DNA of 64,000 nt, taken from the NCBI GenBank assembly GCA_946800325.1, contig OX326958.1:72909264-72973263 (forward strand), read 5' to 3'. The position numbers and the translations under genes are program-made. This document shows, in pieces, positions 12,201 through 24,800 of this stretch. The notes beneath the pieces are model-generated. The model was not told where the DNA came from. It saw nothing but the letters and a program-made list of their open reading frames with translations, and ran no database searches. This stretch comes from Luzula sylvatica (Eukaryota > Streptophyta > Magnoliopsida > Poales > Juncaceae). Within the stretch, counting starts at the first letter, position 1. Each line of letters opens with the position of its first letter.

Positions 12201-14278
12201 TTAACGGTTACTAATACATCCTCAATTACTCCAACCGGTCGAGTCGTGGACCGATCGGCCAATTGGATTACAACTTGAGTATCATCAAGAGGGCCTAGAT
12301 CGAGAGTCTTGAATATCGAGTATGGCATCACATTTATTGAAGCACCCAAATCGAGCATGCATTTCGGTAATTCATGTTGCCCGATTTTGCATGGAATTGC
12401 AAACATCCCCGGATCCTTGTGCTTTTGGGGAAGTTTTAAGATTGCCGAAACACTCTCCCCCACACTTATCAACTCGTCTCCTTTTGTTTTTCTTTTATTT
12501 GTGCACAATGCCTTGAGATATTTTGCCAAACGAGGCACTTCTTTGATAGCTTCGAGTAAAGGAATGTTCACCTCTACCTTTTTCAAGATAGCTAGCACAT
12601 CGGTATTTGATTCGACCGGTTTAGGGAGGCGACTCGGGAAAGGTGGCTTGACTTGAGTCGATTCGGGTTCTAGTTCTCGAGTTGGTATCTTCATTGCTTG
12701 AGTCGGACTCTCTTTCGGTATCGGTACCTCGAGCTCCTTTTCTTCTTGTACCTCCTTGCTCTTCGAACCTTCTCCCACCTCTTTACCGCTTCGGAGCGAT
12801 ATTGCGTTCACATGCCTTTGCTCGGAAGGAGCCAAAGATTGAGATTGGAGTCGAGATGTACCTTGGGATTCGATTACGTTTACTCGAGTAGCAATTTGAT
12901 TGATTTGAGTCTCCAAGTTGCCCACATGGCGATTCGTGTTCGAAACCTCTTGCCTTACACTTGAGATTTCTTGCTTCAATTCTTGCTTCAATCCCCCGAT
13001 ATCTTGTTTAATCTCTTGTCTTCCAACTTCGTTGGACTTCTCCATATTCTTAATCATCGCCATCATACCTTCCATCATTATTTTCATTTCTAGATTTGGA
13101 TCTTGCGTTGGATTCGGTTTTTGAACCGCTTGAGTCGCATTTGGATGTTGGTACGTGGCCAGTTTTGCAACCGCTTGTCGATACGGATCGGGTTGGGCAT
13201 TGTTAGGATTCGACCAACTAAAGTTGGGATGGTTTCGGAGATTCGGATTATACGAGTTCGAGGCGTCGAATTTCTTGTAAACGGCATTTGCATCTTCGAC
13301 CACACTCGGGCACTCATCGGTGTGGTGGGTATTTGCGAGGCAAACCCCACATTTTTTCGCTTCCTCCTTGCCCAAAGCTTTCATGATGATCTCGAGTTTG
13401 TTGTTAAGCATGTCGACATTGAGGTCGCTACATGCATTAACTCGGTATTCAACGTTCCGCCTTGATTGAGAATTGGTTGCCATCACTTCGAGTAGCTTCT
13501 TAATTTCTTCGAGATCTTTGTTCGCGATACTCCCCCCCGCGGATGCGTTGAGGAATTGACTCTCGGAGTATCCTAGTCCTTGGATGAATTGCTCGTAAAG
13601 GAAATGGACCTCGACATTGTGGCTTGGGCATTCCTCCATCAAACGGTTGAATCGATCGTAATACTCGTGGAGAGCTTCGTTTGGCTTTTGCGTGATTGCT
13701 AGAAGTTCTCGCCTAATTGCCGCCAATCTCGAATGCGAGTAGAATTTCTCCTTGAAACGCCTAGCTACCTCGTTGAAATCTAGGGGTCCTCGTAGGTTGT
13801 AGAACCAATCTTTCGGTCCTTCACCTAGCGAATAAGGAAAAATAAGAAGTAGAATATCATTAAATGCCTCATAATTTGCATAAATGTTTAGTTGAATCTT
13901 AAAATCTTTCAAATGCTTGTGTGGATTTTCGGTAGCTTTGCCATGAAAGATGGGTAAAGAGCCGATGATGCTCGGATCGGCCTTAAAGTTCGGTATATTT
14001 GGCCTAATAAAATTGTAGTTATCTTCTACGATGTTTGGGGCCACGAGTTCTTTTAAGGTTTTTGGCCTTGGAGCCCTAGTTTCATCACCCATGTTCGAAT
14101 TTAATTGAGTAGAGAGAGAAGAAAAAGTTTGAGTTTGGAGTTGAGGTTCGTCTTGATCTTCTTGTGTCGGTTCCTTGCTCTTCTTAGAGCTCTTGTTCTT
14201 TCTTTCGATCTCCTTGACAAACGGAAGTAATTCTCCTTTTCGTGATCTTGTGTTGTGCATAAAGCTTTCTTCCTTCAC
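9275..14278 (-). CDS. Gag-pol polyprotein of the Athila-like element
   Basis: 1667 residues. Order: gag capsid region (about 95-270, with the DWFYNL motif), CCHC zinc knuckle (about 308-321, CX2CX4HX4C), coiled Gln-rich linker (about 400-480), aspartic protease (LDLGAS, about 640), reverse transcriptase (FMDD catalytic motif, about 1086), RNase H (CDASD, about 1235), then integrase with the HHCC zinc finger (about 1450-1482) and the core with Asp, Asp and Glu near 1508, 1570 and 1606. The single ORF fusing gag and pol is usual for plant Athila/Tat elements. It stops early in the integrase after the motif YGKACHL, where relatives continue; the rest is in another frame (8847-9239). The enzyme set otherwise looks intact, so the protein could act on RNA but may lack full integration activity. 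Confidence 0.92.
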   Translation of the reverse strand: MKEESFMHNTRSRKGELLPFVKEIERKNKSSKKSKEPTQEDQDEPQLQTQTFSSLSTQLNSNMGDETRAPRPKTLKELVAPNIVEDNYNFIRPNIPNFKADPSIIGSLPIFHGKATENPHKHLKDFKIQLNIYANYEAFNDILLLIFPYSLGEGPKDWFYNLRGPLDFNEVARRFKEKFYSHSRLAAIRRELLAITQKPNEALHEYYDRFNRLMEECPSHNVEVHFLYEQFIQGLGYSESQFLNASAGGSIANKDLEEIKKLLEVMATNSQSRRNVEYRVNACSDLNVDMLNNKLEIIMKALGKEEAKKCGVCLANTHHTDECPSVVEDANAVYKKFDASNSYNPNLRNHPNFSWSNPNNAQPDPYRQAVAKLATYQHPNATQAVQKPNPTQDPNLEMKIMMEGMMAMIKNMEKSNEVGRQEIKQDIGGLKQELKQEISSVRQEVSNTNRHVGNLETQINQIATRVNVIESQGTSRLQSQSLAPSEQRHVNAISLRSGKEVGEGSKSKEVQEEKELEVPIPKESPTQAMKIPTRELEPESTQVKPPFPSRLPKPVESNTDVLAILKKVEVNIPLLEAIKEVPRLAKYLKALCTNKRKTKGDELISVGESVSAILKLPQKHKDPGMFAIPCKIGQHELPKCMLDLGASINVMPYSIFKTLDLGPLDDTQVVIQLADRSTTRPVGVIEDVLVTVNGLLFPADFYVLDMNEGNNDSTPILLGRPFLKTARTKIDVHAGELTMEFDDEVIKFNIFDKLKEPIVGTLNLSAMDVIDDCVQEVMDSSFENLQWSSNPLFEEFEGYDNPTFEIEPDLEEEQSIDQALFLRDLEIPMKRTPPSTEQAPRLDLKSLPFGLKYVFLDEAETLPVIIASNLAKEQEEKLIEVLKRNKKAFGWTLSDIPGISPSMCTHRILLEDEAKPSREPQRRLNPPMMEVVKKEVIKLLDAGIIYPIADSKWVSPIHVVPKKTGMTIVENDEGDQVPTRVQNGWRVCIDYRKLNKATKKDHFPLPFIDQMIERLAGNPFYCFLDGFSGYFQIPVAPEDQEKTTFTCPFGTFAYRRMPFGLCNAPGTFQRCMLSIFSDYISKFIEVFMDDFSVFGDSFDSCLGNLSQILEKCVEANLVLNFEKCHFMVSEGIVLGHLISEKGMEVDKAKIDVIKTLPYPKTVKDVRSFLGHAGFYRRFIKDFSKISQPMCQLLQKDAKFEFNAKCKEAFDNLKEKLCSAPIIKSPNWELPFEIMCDASDTSVGAVLGQREGKDPHVIAYASRSLDNAQRNYTTTEKELLAIVFALEKFRSYLLGTKVIVFSDHGALRHLMKKKECKPRLLRWILLLQEFDLEIKDKKGSENLVADHLSRLPLKIEDLVPIREEFPEEHVLAAQVEVPWYADLANYIVTKKFPPNFSKAQRDKMKSNARFYVWEDPILFRICADQVIRKCVHQNEVQSILSFCHTFQCGGHFGIARTTHKVQECGFYWPTLHKDVANFVKGCENCQKTGNLSRRNQMPLNSIYVCEPFDVWGIDFMGPFPSSFGYTYILLCVDYVTKWVEAVPTKHADSKTVVDFLKKNIFQRFGTPRVLISDRGSHFCNRYLQSLLEKYHVSHRTSTAYHPQTNGQAEVSNREIKSILEKVVNPTRKDWSTRLGDALWAYRTAFKTPIGMTPFKLVYGKACHLHQSS

Positions 14279-14370
14279 CTAGATTGTCACAAAAGAAACA
14301 AAGAAGTGAGTAATCAATGTCATGAATTTAAATCTCAAATTTCGATCTAAAATATTGACTTAAACACCGC

Positions 14371-14388
14371 TCCCCGGCAGCGGCGCCA
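14371..14388 (-). other. Primer-binding site, tRNA-Asp type
   Basis: Three bases inside the 5' LTR, the plus strand reads TCCCCGGCAGCGGCGCCA. This matches the known 3' end of plant tRNA-Asp with one mismatch, so the minus-strand RNA would pair with it. A tRNA-Asp primer is typical of Athila elements. Confidence 0.85.
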
Positions 14389-14391
14389 TTT

Positions 14392-15743
14392 TGATAACGG
14401 TCTTTTTGCACGTCTAAAAAGCGTATCGTTGTTTTAAAGTCCCGTAATATCAAACAAGTGAATTATATGGTTGTATAGCAGAAAATAATAGATTCGTTCC
14501 ACAGGGAGCTATTGCGTCAAAATATGATTAAGATTTAGATCATTAAAATAAATATTTTGAAGTTTCCAAAATTAATGAAAATTTGTCTACAGTGAGTTCT
14601 GAATATTATCAAATTGATCCTAAAATTTCAAACAATTTGGACAACGGAATAAAAAGTTATTAACAAATTACAAAAAACAGTCTCTGGAAACAGCAGGTTT
14701 TCAGTTTAAGTGACAGATTTCAAAGACTCATATCAATTCGAATATTTCATGAAATTCAATGATTCAAAATGTTCCCGAAACTAGAAATCAAGATCTATGT
14801 AATGAGAATTTTAACAGATCTAGTATATACAGCAATTGAAAAATAAAGAGAAAAAGATCAAGAAAAGAAAAGATCAAGAAAAGATCAAGAATAAGAATTT
14901 TAGAATCAAACAAGTTATATTCACACACATCAAATTCGAGAAAAGAAAAGATTACACCTAAAACGAGAAGGAAGCTTCAACGTGATTAGAGGTACTCCTT
15001 CCTTGTGATCGTGGACGATTGATGCTCGAATCGCTAGGAAGCTAGATGATTGAGCTGTTTTCTCGTCTTGAAGAAACGTCATTCCCGGTTGAAGAAAGCT
15101 TCGGGTCCGATTGAGGAGTGTCTCTATACGACTTGCTAAATCTTTTCACCGAAAGAAGAAAGCTTGAATCCGGTGAAAGAGGAAATTCCCGAATTGATGG
15201 ACTTGAGTGGTTCTTTAAGAGTTCTTGAGAGTGCTTGGAAAGAGAGATAGAAAGAGAGAGAGAGAGAGATAGAGGGCAGAAAAATGGTGAAGAGAATGTA
15301 ATCCTGCCCCAAGGGCCTTTGGGGTCTATTTATAGTGTATTTGGAGCCTTCCCATTGGTCTAGAGATTGTTGAGAGGATTGAGGGTAGTTTGGTAATTGT
15401 AGGTGAGGTAGGTGGGCTGAATGGTGGTTAAAGTGTGAGTGGTTTTCGTATTGAATTTTGGTGTAGACTTTTGTGTGGTAGATTACTTGCCTCCTTCTTC
15501 ATACGTGTACCGAAATGGCTAGTATAATATATCGATTTTATCGGCGCGAGGAGAGGAAGACAACTACACTGTTGAAATGCCAAAACTTTCGTCCAAAAAC
15601 CTGCATTTATCAATAAAACACACTTAGTGAAGAAATATTCATGTTATCTCAAATATGATTAATAAAGTATATATAATTGCTCTTCACAAGGGCTAAAATC
15701 CCCAATTTAAGCATTGAAATTATGTCCTATTTGCTTCGCATCA
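14392..15743 (-). repeat. 5' LTR of the Athila-like element
   Basis: 1,352 bp, with the same length and content as the LTR at 5921-7272. A minus-strand TATAAATA box lies at 15327-15334 and would drive the genomic RNA. Confidence 0.93.
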
Positions 15744-15961
15744 TTATGTATATGTTTTACAATTATCACATTATGATAACAAAAAAAACATCTTCTTAAT
15801 CAAATAATAATACTCGTATTAATGTCATTGTATAATAATAATATATGAGGTATAACATGATTTTACAAAAAACATAACAACAAATATTATATCATTGTTG
15901 TTCACAATATTTCATACAATATCAAATATAAAATAATGAATCATACAACATACGTAGTAAC

Positions 15962-16351
15962 TGTCATGACCCAAGGACTTTTAGGTAAATAAAATAATCT
16001 TTGGGGTTTATTTGCAAATTGAATAATACAAGGGCCTGAGTGTGAATGCATCATCTTCTGATTAGTTAGTGATCTAACGGCTTTTGTCGTTTAGTAAAGT
16101 GATATTCTATAAGTAGGTAGTTTCTGAAGATGTACGAATCATGATTGTAATAACGTGTGTGTGTCAGGTGTGTTGGTGTGTGAGTGAGCGAGTGAGTGTA
16201 AGGCTCTTGACCTGTGTGTTTAACCAGTCAGAGTTGTAACTTCTCGTTTTTCTCCCAAATTGAATCCAATTTCTATCTCTATCGATCAAATTGAGTGTTG
16301 TGATTGCAATTCTTGCAAGTCTTGAATCCAATTCGTGCTCAGGACTTGTCA
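15962..16351. mobile_element. Small solo LTR (390 bp)
   Basis: It begins TGTCATGACCC and ends CTTGTCA, and is flanked by the 5-bp repeat GTAAC (15957-15961 and 16352-16356). Helitron copy A lacks it at the matching place (around 600), which gives an empty site. Length and start resemble short LTRs of Reina-type chromoviruses; that name is an inference. Confidence 0.75.
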
Positions 16352-17398
16352 GTAACATGTTAATAATTATATAATACTAATTTGTTATTGATTCAAAATG
16401 CAATGAAAATTATAAATACTATCAAACTTAATAGTGAAAGTAATTTAATAAATAATATAAAAAATTAATTTAGCATAAACATAAATATATTTAATAAATA
16501 ATATAAAAAATTAATTTAGTATGAACATAAATATAAATTATTTTATATCAAATGATTTTTTAAAATTTTATATTTTTAAAAATAACATTATTGTTTGATA
16601 AGTGTTTATGAATGTAAGAAATTATTTTGATGGATACAATTTTTTTATTTCTATTATTTTTCAAAAAAAATTATATTAAATTTGTTCGATTAAAAATACA
16701 AATATAATCAACTTAGTATTATATGATATTAGTATAGTTATAACTTTTTAAAAAAAATATTAATATTTAAAATTCTATTATTTAAATAGAATAATTAAAA
16801 ATTTATTTTGTAAAAATGCACTTTTGCATTGTGTTTCATAATATTTTTACAAATTCAAAATATGAAAAATGGTATGTATGAACTATTCTAATAGGGATGT
16901 CAAAATAAATAGAAAATTAAAACGAATATATTTGATGTTTTTTTTAAATTAAAATTCTAAACATAATAATACTACTATATGTTGTATGTTTATAATATCA
17001 CATATTAAGTTATTAATATTTCATATACAAACTTTTCATCTTCCATTGCATTCAAATTTGATCATGTAATATTATGTGAAATGATAAATAATTGACTAAA
17101 CTTAGTCAAACATGAAACTAACCAATAAAAATAGTCCACATCATTAATATTCGATGATGTGATTTTCTAAGAATTTGTAAACATAGTGTAAAATAAATGA
17201 CACTTAAATGACTACAAAAGAAAAATATTTAGAAAAAATCAATGATTAATCCAATGTCTAAATTTTATCACATATCATAACCTAATGGTTCAAAGAAAAA
17301 TGATGATGTGGCATAAGAAACATGCAAAAAGATGGGTTCAAAGCAAAGGTATGGGTAAATTAAATAGTTACAAAACAAATATGATTTTAAAAAAATAA

Positions 17399-17824
17399 TA
17401 TTCTAAGTTTTACCATATATCATAACGATTGAAATTAATATGACAACGTAACACAAGTAAATTGCTCAAAGAAAATTACGTCAAAATAAGGACGTGCCTA
17501 AATTAAATACAATTAATGGTTTTCTCTCATTTAAAAATAATATTCTAAGTTTTACCATATATCATAACGATTGAAATTAATATGACGACGTAACACAAGT
17601 AAATTGCTCAAAGAAAATTACGTCTAAATTAGGACGTGCCTAAATTAAATACGATTAATGGTTTTCTCTCATTTAAAATTAATATTCTAAGTTTTACCAT
17701 ATATCATAATGATTGAAATTAATATGACGACGTAACACAAATAAATTGCTCAAAGAAAATTACGTCAAAATAAGGATGTGCCTAAATTAAATACAATTAA
17801 TGGTTTTCTCTCATTTAAAATTTT
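17399..17824. repeat. Three tandem 142-bp repeats
   Basis: Units start at 17399, 17541 and 17683, each with TATTCTAAGTTTTACC near the start and TTTTCTCTCATTTAAA near the end. They differ at only a few bases. They form the 5'-end side of Helitron copy B and lie about 1 kb upstream of the B3 gene. Confidence 0.9.
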
Positions 17825-18087
17825 CAAAAATTAACCTTTTGGCGGCTGAACCTTCTCATTAATTCCTTCCCCTTTTTGCCCTTTGATCAGATGTCTTTTC
17901 AACTTCCTTGTCCCAACTCACAGAAGAAGTTATGATCTGGTCCCGGTCCACCTAAAACCCACCAATAAAATCACGCCACGTAACGTTCCTGACATGTAGC
18001 ACATAATAATTTGCTACTCTTTGATATTCATTTCCCTCACCGTAAAGTCTTACCAATCTCTAATTACACACTCAAGTCGCTCGAAAT
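17825..18087 (+). promoter_or_regulatory. Distal upstream region of the B3 gene
   Basis: Non-coding DNA between Helitron copy B and hAT copy 2. It contains a CCACGTAAC motif near 17976 with an ACGT core. There is no ORF. It was separated from the proximal promoter by the hAT insertion. Confidence 0.35.
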
Positions 18088-18591
18088 TAGGGGTGGGCAA
18101 ATGGTTCGGTTTATTTGGGAACCGAACCGAACCGGTTGAATTCGGTTTAATCGGTTCGGTTTTTCGGTTTATTTGGTTCGATTCGGTTCAAAAATTGATA
18201 TTGTTCGGTTTATTCGGTTCGGTTCGGTTCGGTTTTGGTATTTTCAGAACCGATTAAACCGAACCGACCGAATTAATATTATTTTTCACTTTTTCTCTTA
18301 TATTCATTTAAAAAAATTAAAATTAAATATTGTAAAATTAGAAATAACGTAAGTATATTTTATAATATTTTTTTTCTAAATAACATTTGAATTTTAACAT
18401 TATAAAACTTCTAATTCGGTTCAACCGAATAAACCGAATAAGAAATTCGGTTTATTCGGTTCGGTTTTAAATCGATTCAAATTTTATTCGGTTCAGTTCG
18501 GTTTGAATCTAGTCCGGTTCGGTTTAATTCGGTTTGCTCTTATTCGGTTCGGTTCGGTTCGGTTCGGTTCGGTTCAACCGACTGCCCACAC
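18088..18591. mobile_element. hAT non-autonomous element, copy 2
   Basis: The left end TAGGGGTGGGCAAATGG and the CGGTTCGG-rich arms match copy 1 (1767-4277) almost base for base, without the MULE. The right terminus is mutated to TGCCCACAC. The flanks CTCGAAAT (left) and TGCGAAAT (right) could be a decayed 8-bp duplication. It sits about 230 bp upstream of the B3 gene's ATG. Confidence 0.8.
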
Positions 18592-18822
18592 TGCGAAATA
18601 AACCTTGACATTACAATTGCGTACAAAGTCGTATAAACAAACACATATTTTCTCTCTGCTCGGGCGCGCACCAAAACCCCCAGAATACACCTCAATCAAT
18701 TTCTCTTTTCGTTTTTACACGCCAAAACCAAAGAGAGAGAGAGAGAGAGAGAGTTGTTTTGAAAAGTGATTGATAAGCTAGCTAGGGTTTTAGTTTGGGC
18801 GAAATTAGAAGAGAGAGGAGAA
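18592..18822 (+). promoter_or_regulatory. Proximal promoter and 5' UTR of the B3 gene
   Basis: A TATAAAC box lies at 18632-18638. A GA microsatellite (about 18734-18753) lies in the likely 5' UTR, and a GCTAGGGTTTTAG motif lies just before the start codon. Such GA tracts are common in plant 5' leaders. Confidence 0.5.
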
Positions 18823-21800
18823 ATGAGGAGGAAGGGAGGTCACAAGAGAAAAATAATGGAGGAAAAGGAGAGTGATCGTGCTGCTTCGGGTCCAATGGCG
18901 TTCTTCAAAGTCATGTTTGGCGATTGCGTGGATGTTCTGGTATAATTTACCTTTCTTTATTCCTTCGTTATTTTCAAATTTCATTTACCATTTTGTTTTG
19001 TTTCTAGCTCAAATCAGTATTTTCAAATTTAATTGACCATTTTGTTTTGTTTCGAGCTCAAATCAGTATTTTGCAATTAGCAAGGTCTCTGTTTCGTTCA
19101 TACCTTCTTTGCGAGAAATTATTATGTACTATTAGAAACAAAATAAATCTTTGAATGTCCATGCCAGTCTTTTCCACCAATTATGCCACTAACGTGTCAA
19201 TTTATACATAATTTTTTATGCAGAATATACCGCCCCATTTTGCGCCGAAAGTGGCAGGAATGGTAGACCAAAAAATCCTCCTAAAAAATTCGTGCAACAA
19301 ATATTTCGAGGTTGAATTACAAAGAGATTGTGAAGATGGTTCATACTTTATTAGAGAAGGATGGAGACCATTTCTGTTGGCCAACAAGATCGATCTCAAA
19401 CACTTGTTAGTATTCGAGCTGATTGACGGCACATCGTTTATTTCGGTGCGGGAATTCAATATAAACGGGTGCGAAAGGGTTAAAATGGATAGAAGAGGAC
19501 AACAAAGGGAGGATTATTCTTCCGCTCCAAAAGCATTTTTCAAAGTCATTGTTCCAAACTCCATGGACTCTTTGGTATATTTAATTTTCTCACCCTTCTA
19601 TTTCAGAATAATGGGATTTTCTCCCATTATTTGCCACTTGTACAACTAATAATAACTTCAATTCCATTAAAAAACTTATGCAGAACGTGCCATCTGGTTT
19701 CGCGACAAGAGTAGAAGGAATCATAGGCAAAAGCCCAAAAACAATCTTCCTCCAAAACTCAAAAAACAAAATTTTCAAGGTGCGAATTGAAAGAGATCGT
19801 AAAAATGGCTCGTACTTTATAAAAAAAGGATGGAGCTCATTTCTATTTTCGAACGCGATCGATTTTGGATACTTCTTGATATTCGATTTGACCGATGATG
19901 CATCGTTTTCCGTGCGGGTATTTACTACAAGCGGGTGCGAAAGGGTTGATTGTGATGAAATAAGTGGGATGAACTCGAAGACACAAATACAGCGATTAAA
20001 GAGAGATGGAAGGAAATATGAATCGACAACCTCATCCAAAGGTGGAAAATTATATACCTATTTTTTTTTGTTTTTTTTCGATATATTAAAATTAGACTAT
20101 CCGAATAAAATGGAGGTTCTATGGGTACATCCTTTTTTTTTCAAATGACATTCAAACTAAAAAAATATTTGAGATATTTAATGATTAACCATTTATGTTA
20201 TACCCAAATAGATAAAGATAAGTACTCAAAAATACCATTATAATTTGAATGATCTAGATTTAATATGATATATATGATTTGAATTTGATTTTTTTTTTAC
20301 CACAGATGTGCCCTTCTTGAATTTATATTTTCTGTATATTCAGATTTTTGTTTCTTGTAATTTCCTTTCTTACGAATTAACTAACTTGTAGTCGTTGTTC
20401 TACTTTTTGTATTTATTTTTTAATCTTTCTATGTTTTGATAAAAAAATATATTGTGTTCGTAGGCGAGAAATCTGAAAGGGGCAAAACTAAATGCAATTT
20501 GGGTCTTCCTAAATCAAATTCTAATGATGAAGAAGCGAGTGCACATGATAATTTTACAAAAGAACAAATTGGAGTTGAGTTGCAACATGATGAAATCAAA
20601 GGAAAACGTGGTAGTGATTTTAGAGATGAAGAAAACCGAGAATCAGATGAAGAAAAGAAACAATCTGGATGTGTGATTTTGGTTGATACTTCATCAGATG
20701 AAGAAATATTAGTAAAAAGAAGAGGTTTAGGGTTTGATTCACCAAATGATGACACGTGCAAAGGGGGTGAAATTGCATGCGAAGAGACAGAAAAAGAGCA
20801 AGAAAAGGATAGAGAGGCCACAAATTTTAAATCAATCGAGAGAGATAAATGTGAAATAGCAATACTTTCAGAAGAAGAAGAAGAAGTGCATGAACAAGAA
20901 ACACAGGTTTCAAACTGTAAGTACGAGAAAGAAGAAACTGGTTTTACGAATTTCGAATCAATGGAGGAAAATGAATCTGAAGGAGTTCAAATTGCATGTA
21001 AACAAGGGAAGGAAGAAATAAGGAGAGATGGTGATAATGTGAAATTCGAATCATTGGATAGAGGGAAATACGAACTAACTGAGATTGCAAATGAAGAAGA
21101 GCCTGAGGTTGAGGAGTCAAATTATCATATCGAAAACTCTGAACAAACAATAAAATCTATTTACCCGTACCAGAAGGACGTGAAGAGAATCTTCGGCCAC
21201 CTCTTTCTAAAGTATCCCATATGCACCGAATTGAAGGACTTTGATGGTGGTATGGTCGCTCGGAGTCGAGCTCGAGTTTTAGGTGATAGTTCTAATTTGG
21301 ATCTCTCTGAATCAAGATCTAGTGGTGAAGAAGAATATATAAACGAAAGTTTGGAGAAAGAGCAAGGTGATGAAACTGAAGGAAATTGCGGTGCTGAATA
21401 TAGAGGTGAAGAAGAGAGAGAATCAAATGAGGGAAAGAAACAAGTTGAGATGTTAGTTTTGGACGAGGATTTGTCAGATGGAGAGGATACACGCGAAGGG
21501 GTAGATATTGCATGTGAAGAGAGAGAAACAGAAGGAGAAAATGGAAATGAGGTTGCTTATGTTGAGTCGATTGAGGAAGATCTATGTGAAGAAGAGAAAG
21601 GAGAAGTAGAGGTTGCAAATTTTGAATCAAACGAGGGCGATGAATATGAAAGAGGTCAAATTGCATGTAACGAAGATAAAGAAAAAGAAGTTGAGGAAGA
21701 AGAGGAAGAAGAAATAGAATTTACTAATTTTGAATCAATTGGAGATGATAAATGTGAAAGTGGTCAAATTGCAATTGAAGAACATAAAGAAAGAGAAATA

Positions 21801-24800
21801 GAGGATGAAGAAACAGAGTTTGAAAATTTGGAATCAATTGAGGGTCCTAAATGTGAAAGAGGCCATGTTGTATTTGAAGAAGATGAGAAAAAAGAAAAAG
21901 AGGAAGAAGAAATAGAGGATGGAAATTTTGAATCTATGGATGGAGTTGCACGGGAAAGAGGCGAAGATCAAGAGAATGAAAAAATTGATTTTGTAAATTT
22001 TGAATCAATGGGAGGAATTGAACTTCAAAGATATCCGAGTGCATGTGAGCAAGAGAATGAAGTCGCAATGGGAGAAATTGATTTTGAGAAAATTGGATAT
22101 TTGGATGGAGACAAATGTGAAGGAGATGAGATTGTAAATGGAAAAGAGCTTGAGATCCAGAAACATAATTTAAATGATCAGACTGCACCCTCTGAACAAC
22201 TAATAAAATCTATCGATCCATGCATGAAAGATTTGGACAAAAGTTTTGGAAATGAAAAAATTGAGAGAATACCGTTAGATGGTGATAAACGTGAAGAGAG
22301 AGAATTAGTAGAAGGAAAGGAAAAAGAAGAAACAGAGGATACAAATTTTGAATCTACGGATGAAGTTGCAAAAGAGCAAGAGAACGAACAAGAAACCAAT
22401 TTGGAATCAATGGAGGAATATAATTGTGAAAGAGGTAGAATTATATGGGAAGAAGATAAGGAAAAAGAAGTAGAAGAAGAAGAAGAAGAAGAAGAAGAAA
22501 GAAGAGAAGATGATACTATTTTTGTATCAATGGAGGAAGATAAATATGAAAGTGCTCAAATGGCGTATGCAGAAGAAGTGGCAGAAAAAACCCTTGAGAT
22601 AGAGAAATCGGAATCATTAGAGGGAGATCATTGTGAAAGGGCTCATATTGCAACTCAAGACGAAGGCAAAGAAGAAGTCGAGTTCGAGAAATTTGAATTG
22701 ATAGATGATAATGAGGGATTGAAATTTAAATCGATGGATGTGGATAACGGAAATCAAGCTGTATCAGGAGATGAAATTGGAAATGAAGAGAAAATCCAAT
22801 TTGAGGATAAGGATATGGAGGTTAAATCTGGATTCTTTGAACCTCAAACTAAAATGGAGAGCTCTGTCGATAAGTTGCCATCTGAGTACTTGCATTCAAG
22901 CAAACTTGCTAGTATCTCTGAGCCTTGTGGTGAAAAAGAATCAACGGAAAAGGAAGAAGAAATTGAAGAAGTGGTTTTGCCAGTGAATTTTTCAGAGTGT
23001 TGCGAGTGCTTAGAGAAAGATAATGTCGAATCTGAGCTACATTCAAGCAAACTCGATAGCGATAAAAAGTTACTGGAAAAAGGAAAAGAAATAGAAGAAA
23101 TGGTTTCTCGAGTTATTTTTTCAGAGTGTTGCAAAAGCTTGAAAGAGAAAGAGGCTCTAGAATCTTTAGTAATTAACCCTGTTGCTATTCTGGAGTCTGA
23201 GCCCCAATCAAGAGACCTTACTGGTTCCTCTCTACCCGAGTCTAATGAAGAAGATAAAGGAAAGGAAAAGGCCCTTTCTCCAATTAAATTTTCAGTGTGT
23301 TATGAAAGCTTATTAGAGAAAGAGAAAGAGAATAATCCAGAACCTAAAATTGAAAAGGAAGAAGAAACGGAAAAGGCTATTTGTCCAGTAAAAGAGAAAG
23401 AGAAAGAGAACGATGCCCTAAAATCTGGGAAGAAATTTAAGGGTGAGTTGTATGAAAGCGAGCTTGAAAATAATTTCTCTAATGTTAGTAGTGATAGTGA
23501 TGCAAATGAGAAAAGGGAAATTATAGAAGGAATTATGCAAAATTTGTTTGGTAATACGAGTGGATATAATTGTCAAATGACCAAGGCTGAAGAAATTAAA
23601 TCTGAATCCAATTTGCTGAATGGATGTGAAAATATTTCAAATAATGAAGTTTTGGAGGAAGATTGTTTCATTTCGAATATGGGTGGTCCTTGGTTAGTCT
23701 CAGCAAGCTCTGACGATAAACAAGGTAAAAATTGTAGCCATATTGATACAATTTGTGAATCATTGATGCATTTGAGAAGATGTATATATTTCGTTTTAGA
23801 CTGATTTTTGTTTTCTATTTTCTTTTCTTTTGAGAAAAAGATGGTTTTGCTGGATGTGATGCGGAGCTTCAGCCTGAGAATAGTGATCATGTGACACAAG
23901 TCATGGTTCATACAGATCATATTATTAAGGTCATTGATACACCCGAACCAGGGGCAAATCCGGAAATTTTGTCTGAAAATCAAGATATTGAACGACCAGA
24001 ATCCATGAGTTACTCAAATATTGTTAAGGATATAGCTCAATTCGATCCATGGGCAAATTCGGAAACTTCAGTCGAAAATCAGGATCACGTACCAGGTCAT
24101 TTGATAATTTTTATCTTCTGCTCCATTTTGTACCGACAAATAGGAAACCCAAAATATTATGTATTTCTTCTTTTCTTTGTTTTAAAGAATATTTATTTAT
24201 TTTTCACAGGGAATGTTCTTGTATATGAGACGAATTCAGAGATTCCATGCGAAGATAAGTACCTTGCACTGCAATGCGTGGATGTTATCAAGGATAGAGA
24301 TGAACACGGTACGTGTCATATCATTGTTCCTTGATATATAGAATTATACATGCTAATGCCTTAAAAAGTAATTTTTTATTAAACGAGTAAATATTGAAAC
24401 AAATGCAATAAAATTAGGAAAAATATTAATTTATGATGACCATATTTTTTTTATTTTTTGATAGGACTAGATATTTTAGCTGAATATCTAGATGTTGAGC
24501 CAAGGGAAAATCTGAAAATTCGAACCCAAAATCACGAAGAATATGAAGTTCTTGAGCCAATGAGCACGGTTTGTATGAATGCTATAAAAGATAGAGGAGT
24601 GTGCGAACCAGGGACAAATCCAGTAAATCAAGATCTCGAACTGGAAGTCTCAAAGTGTGTGGATACTGAAAAGGATCGAGATGAATATGAAGCAGGGGTA
24701 AAATCGGTAATTTCATCTGGAAATCAGGGGCTTGAACTAGTACTAGCTCTGGTTTCTACTGATATCATTATGGGAGAAGAAGAAGGAAACTTCGAAATCC

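Larger units (their letters stand above)
5921..15743 (-). mobile_element. Athila-like Ty3/gypsy LTR retrotransposon
   Basis: A complete 9,823-bp element lies on the minus strand. The LTRs are 5921-7272 and 14392-15743, each 1,352 bp, starting TG and ending CA, with a 5-bp target duplication TTATG (5916-5920 and 15744-15748). Inside are a primer-binding site, a gag-pol ORF and a long non-coding 3' region without an env-like ORF. By eye the LTRs show no difference, so the insertion is young. The integrase end is broken (see 8847-9239). Lineage is inferred from the gag and protease sequence, the tRNA-Asp primer site and domain order. Confidence 0.93.
5785..17824 (-). mobile_element. Helitron-type element, copy B (split)
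   Basis: Its own sequence is 5785-5920, 15749-15961 and 16352-17824. The 3' terminus on the minus strand is hairpin plus CTAG (5785-5788). It is interrupted by the Athila-like element (5921-15743) and by a solo LTR (15962-16351). Copy A gives the uninterrupted reference sequence for both insertions. The distal (5') part carries three 142-bp tandem repeats (17399-17824). No Rep/helicase coding sequence is present. The exact 5' end is not certain. Confidence 0.6.

Noticed and set aside
20429..20821. Minus-strand ORFs opposite the B3 gene's large exon
   Set aside because: They are antisense shadows of GAA/GAT-rich coding sequence, giving Ser/Phe/Leu-rich translations.
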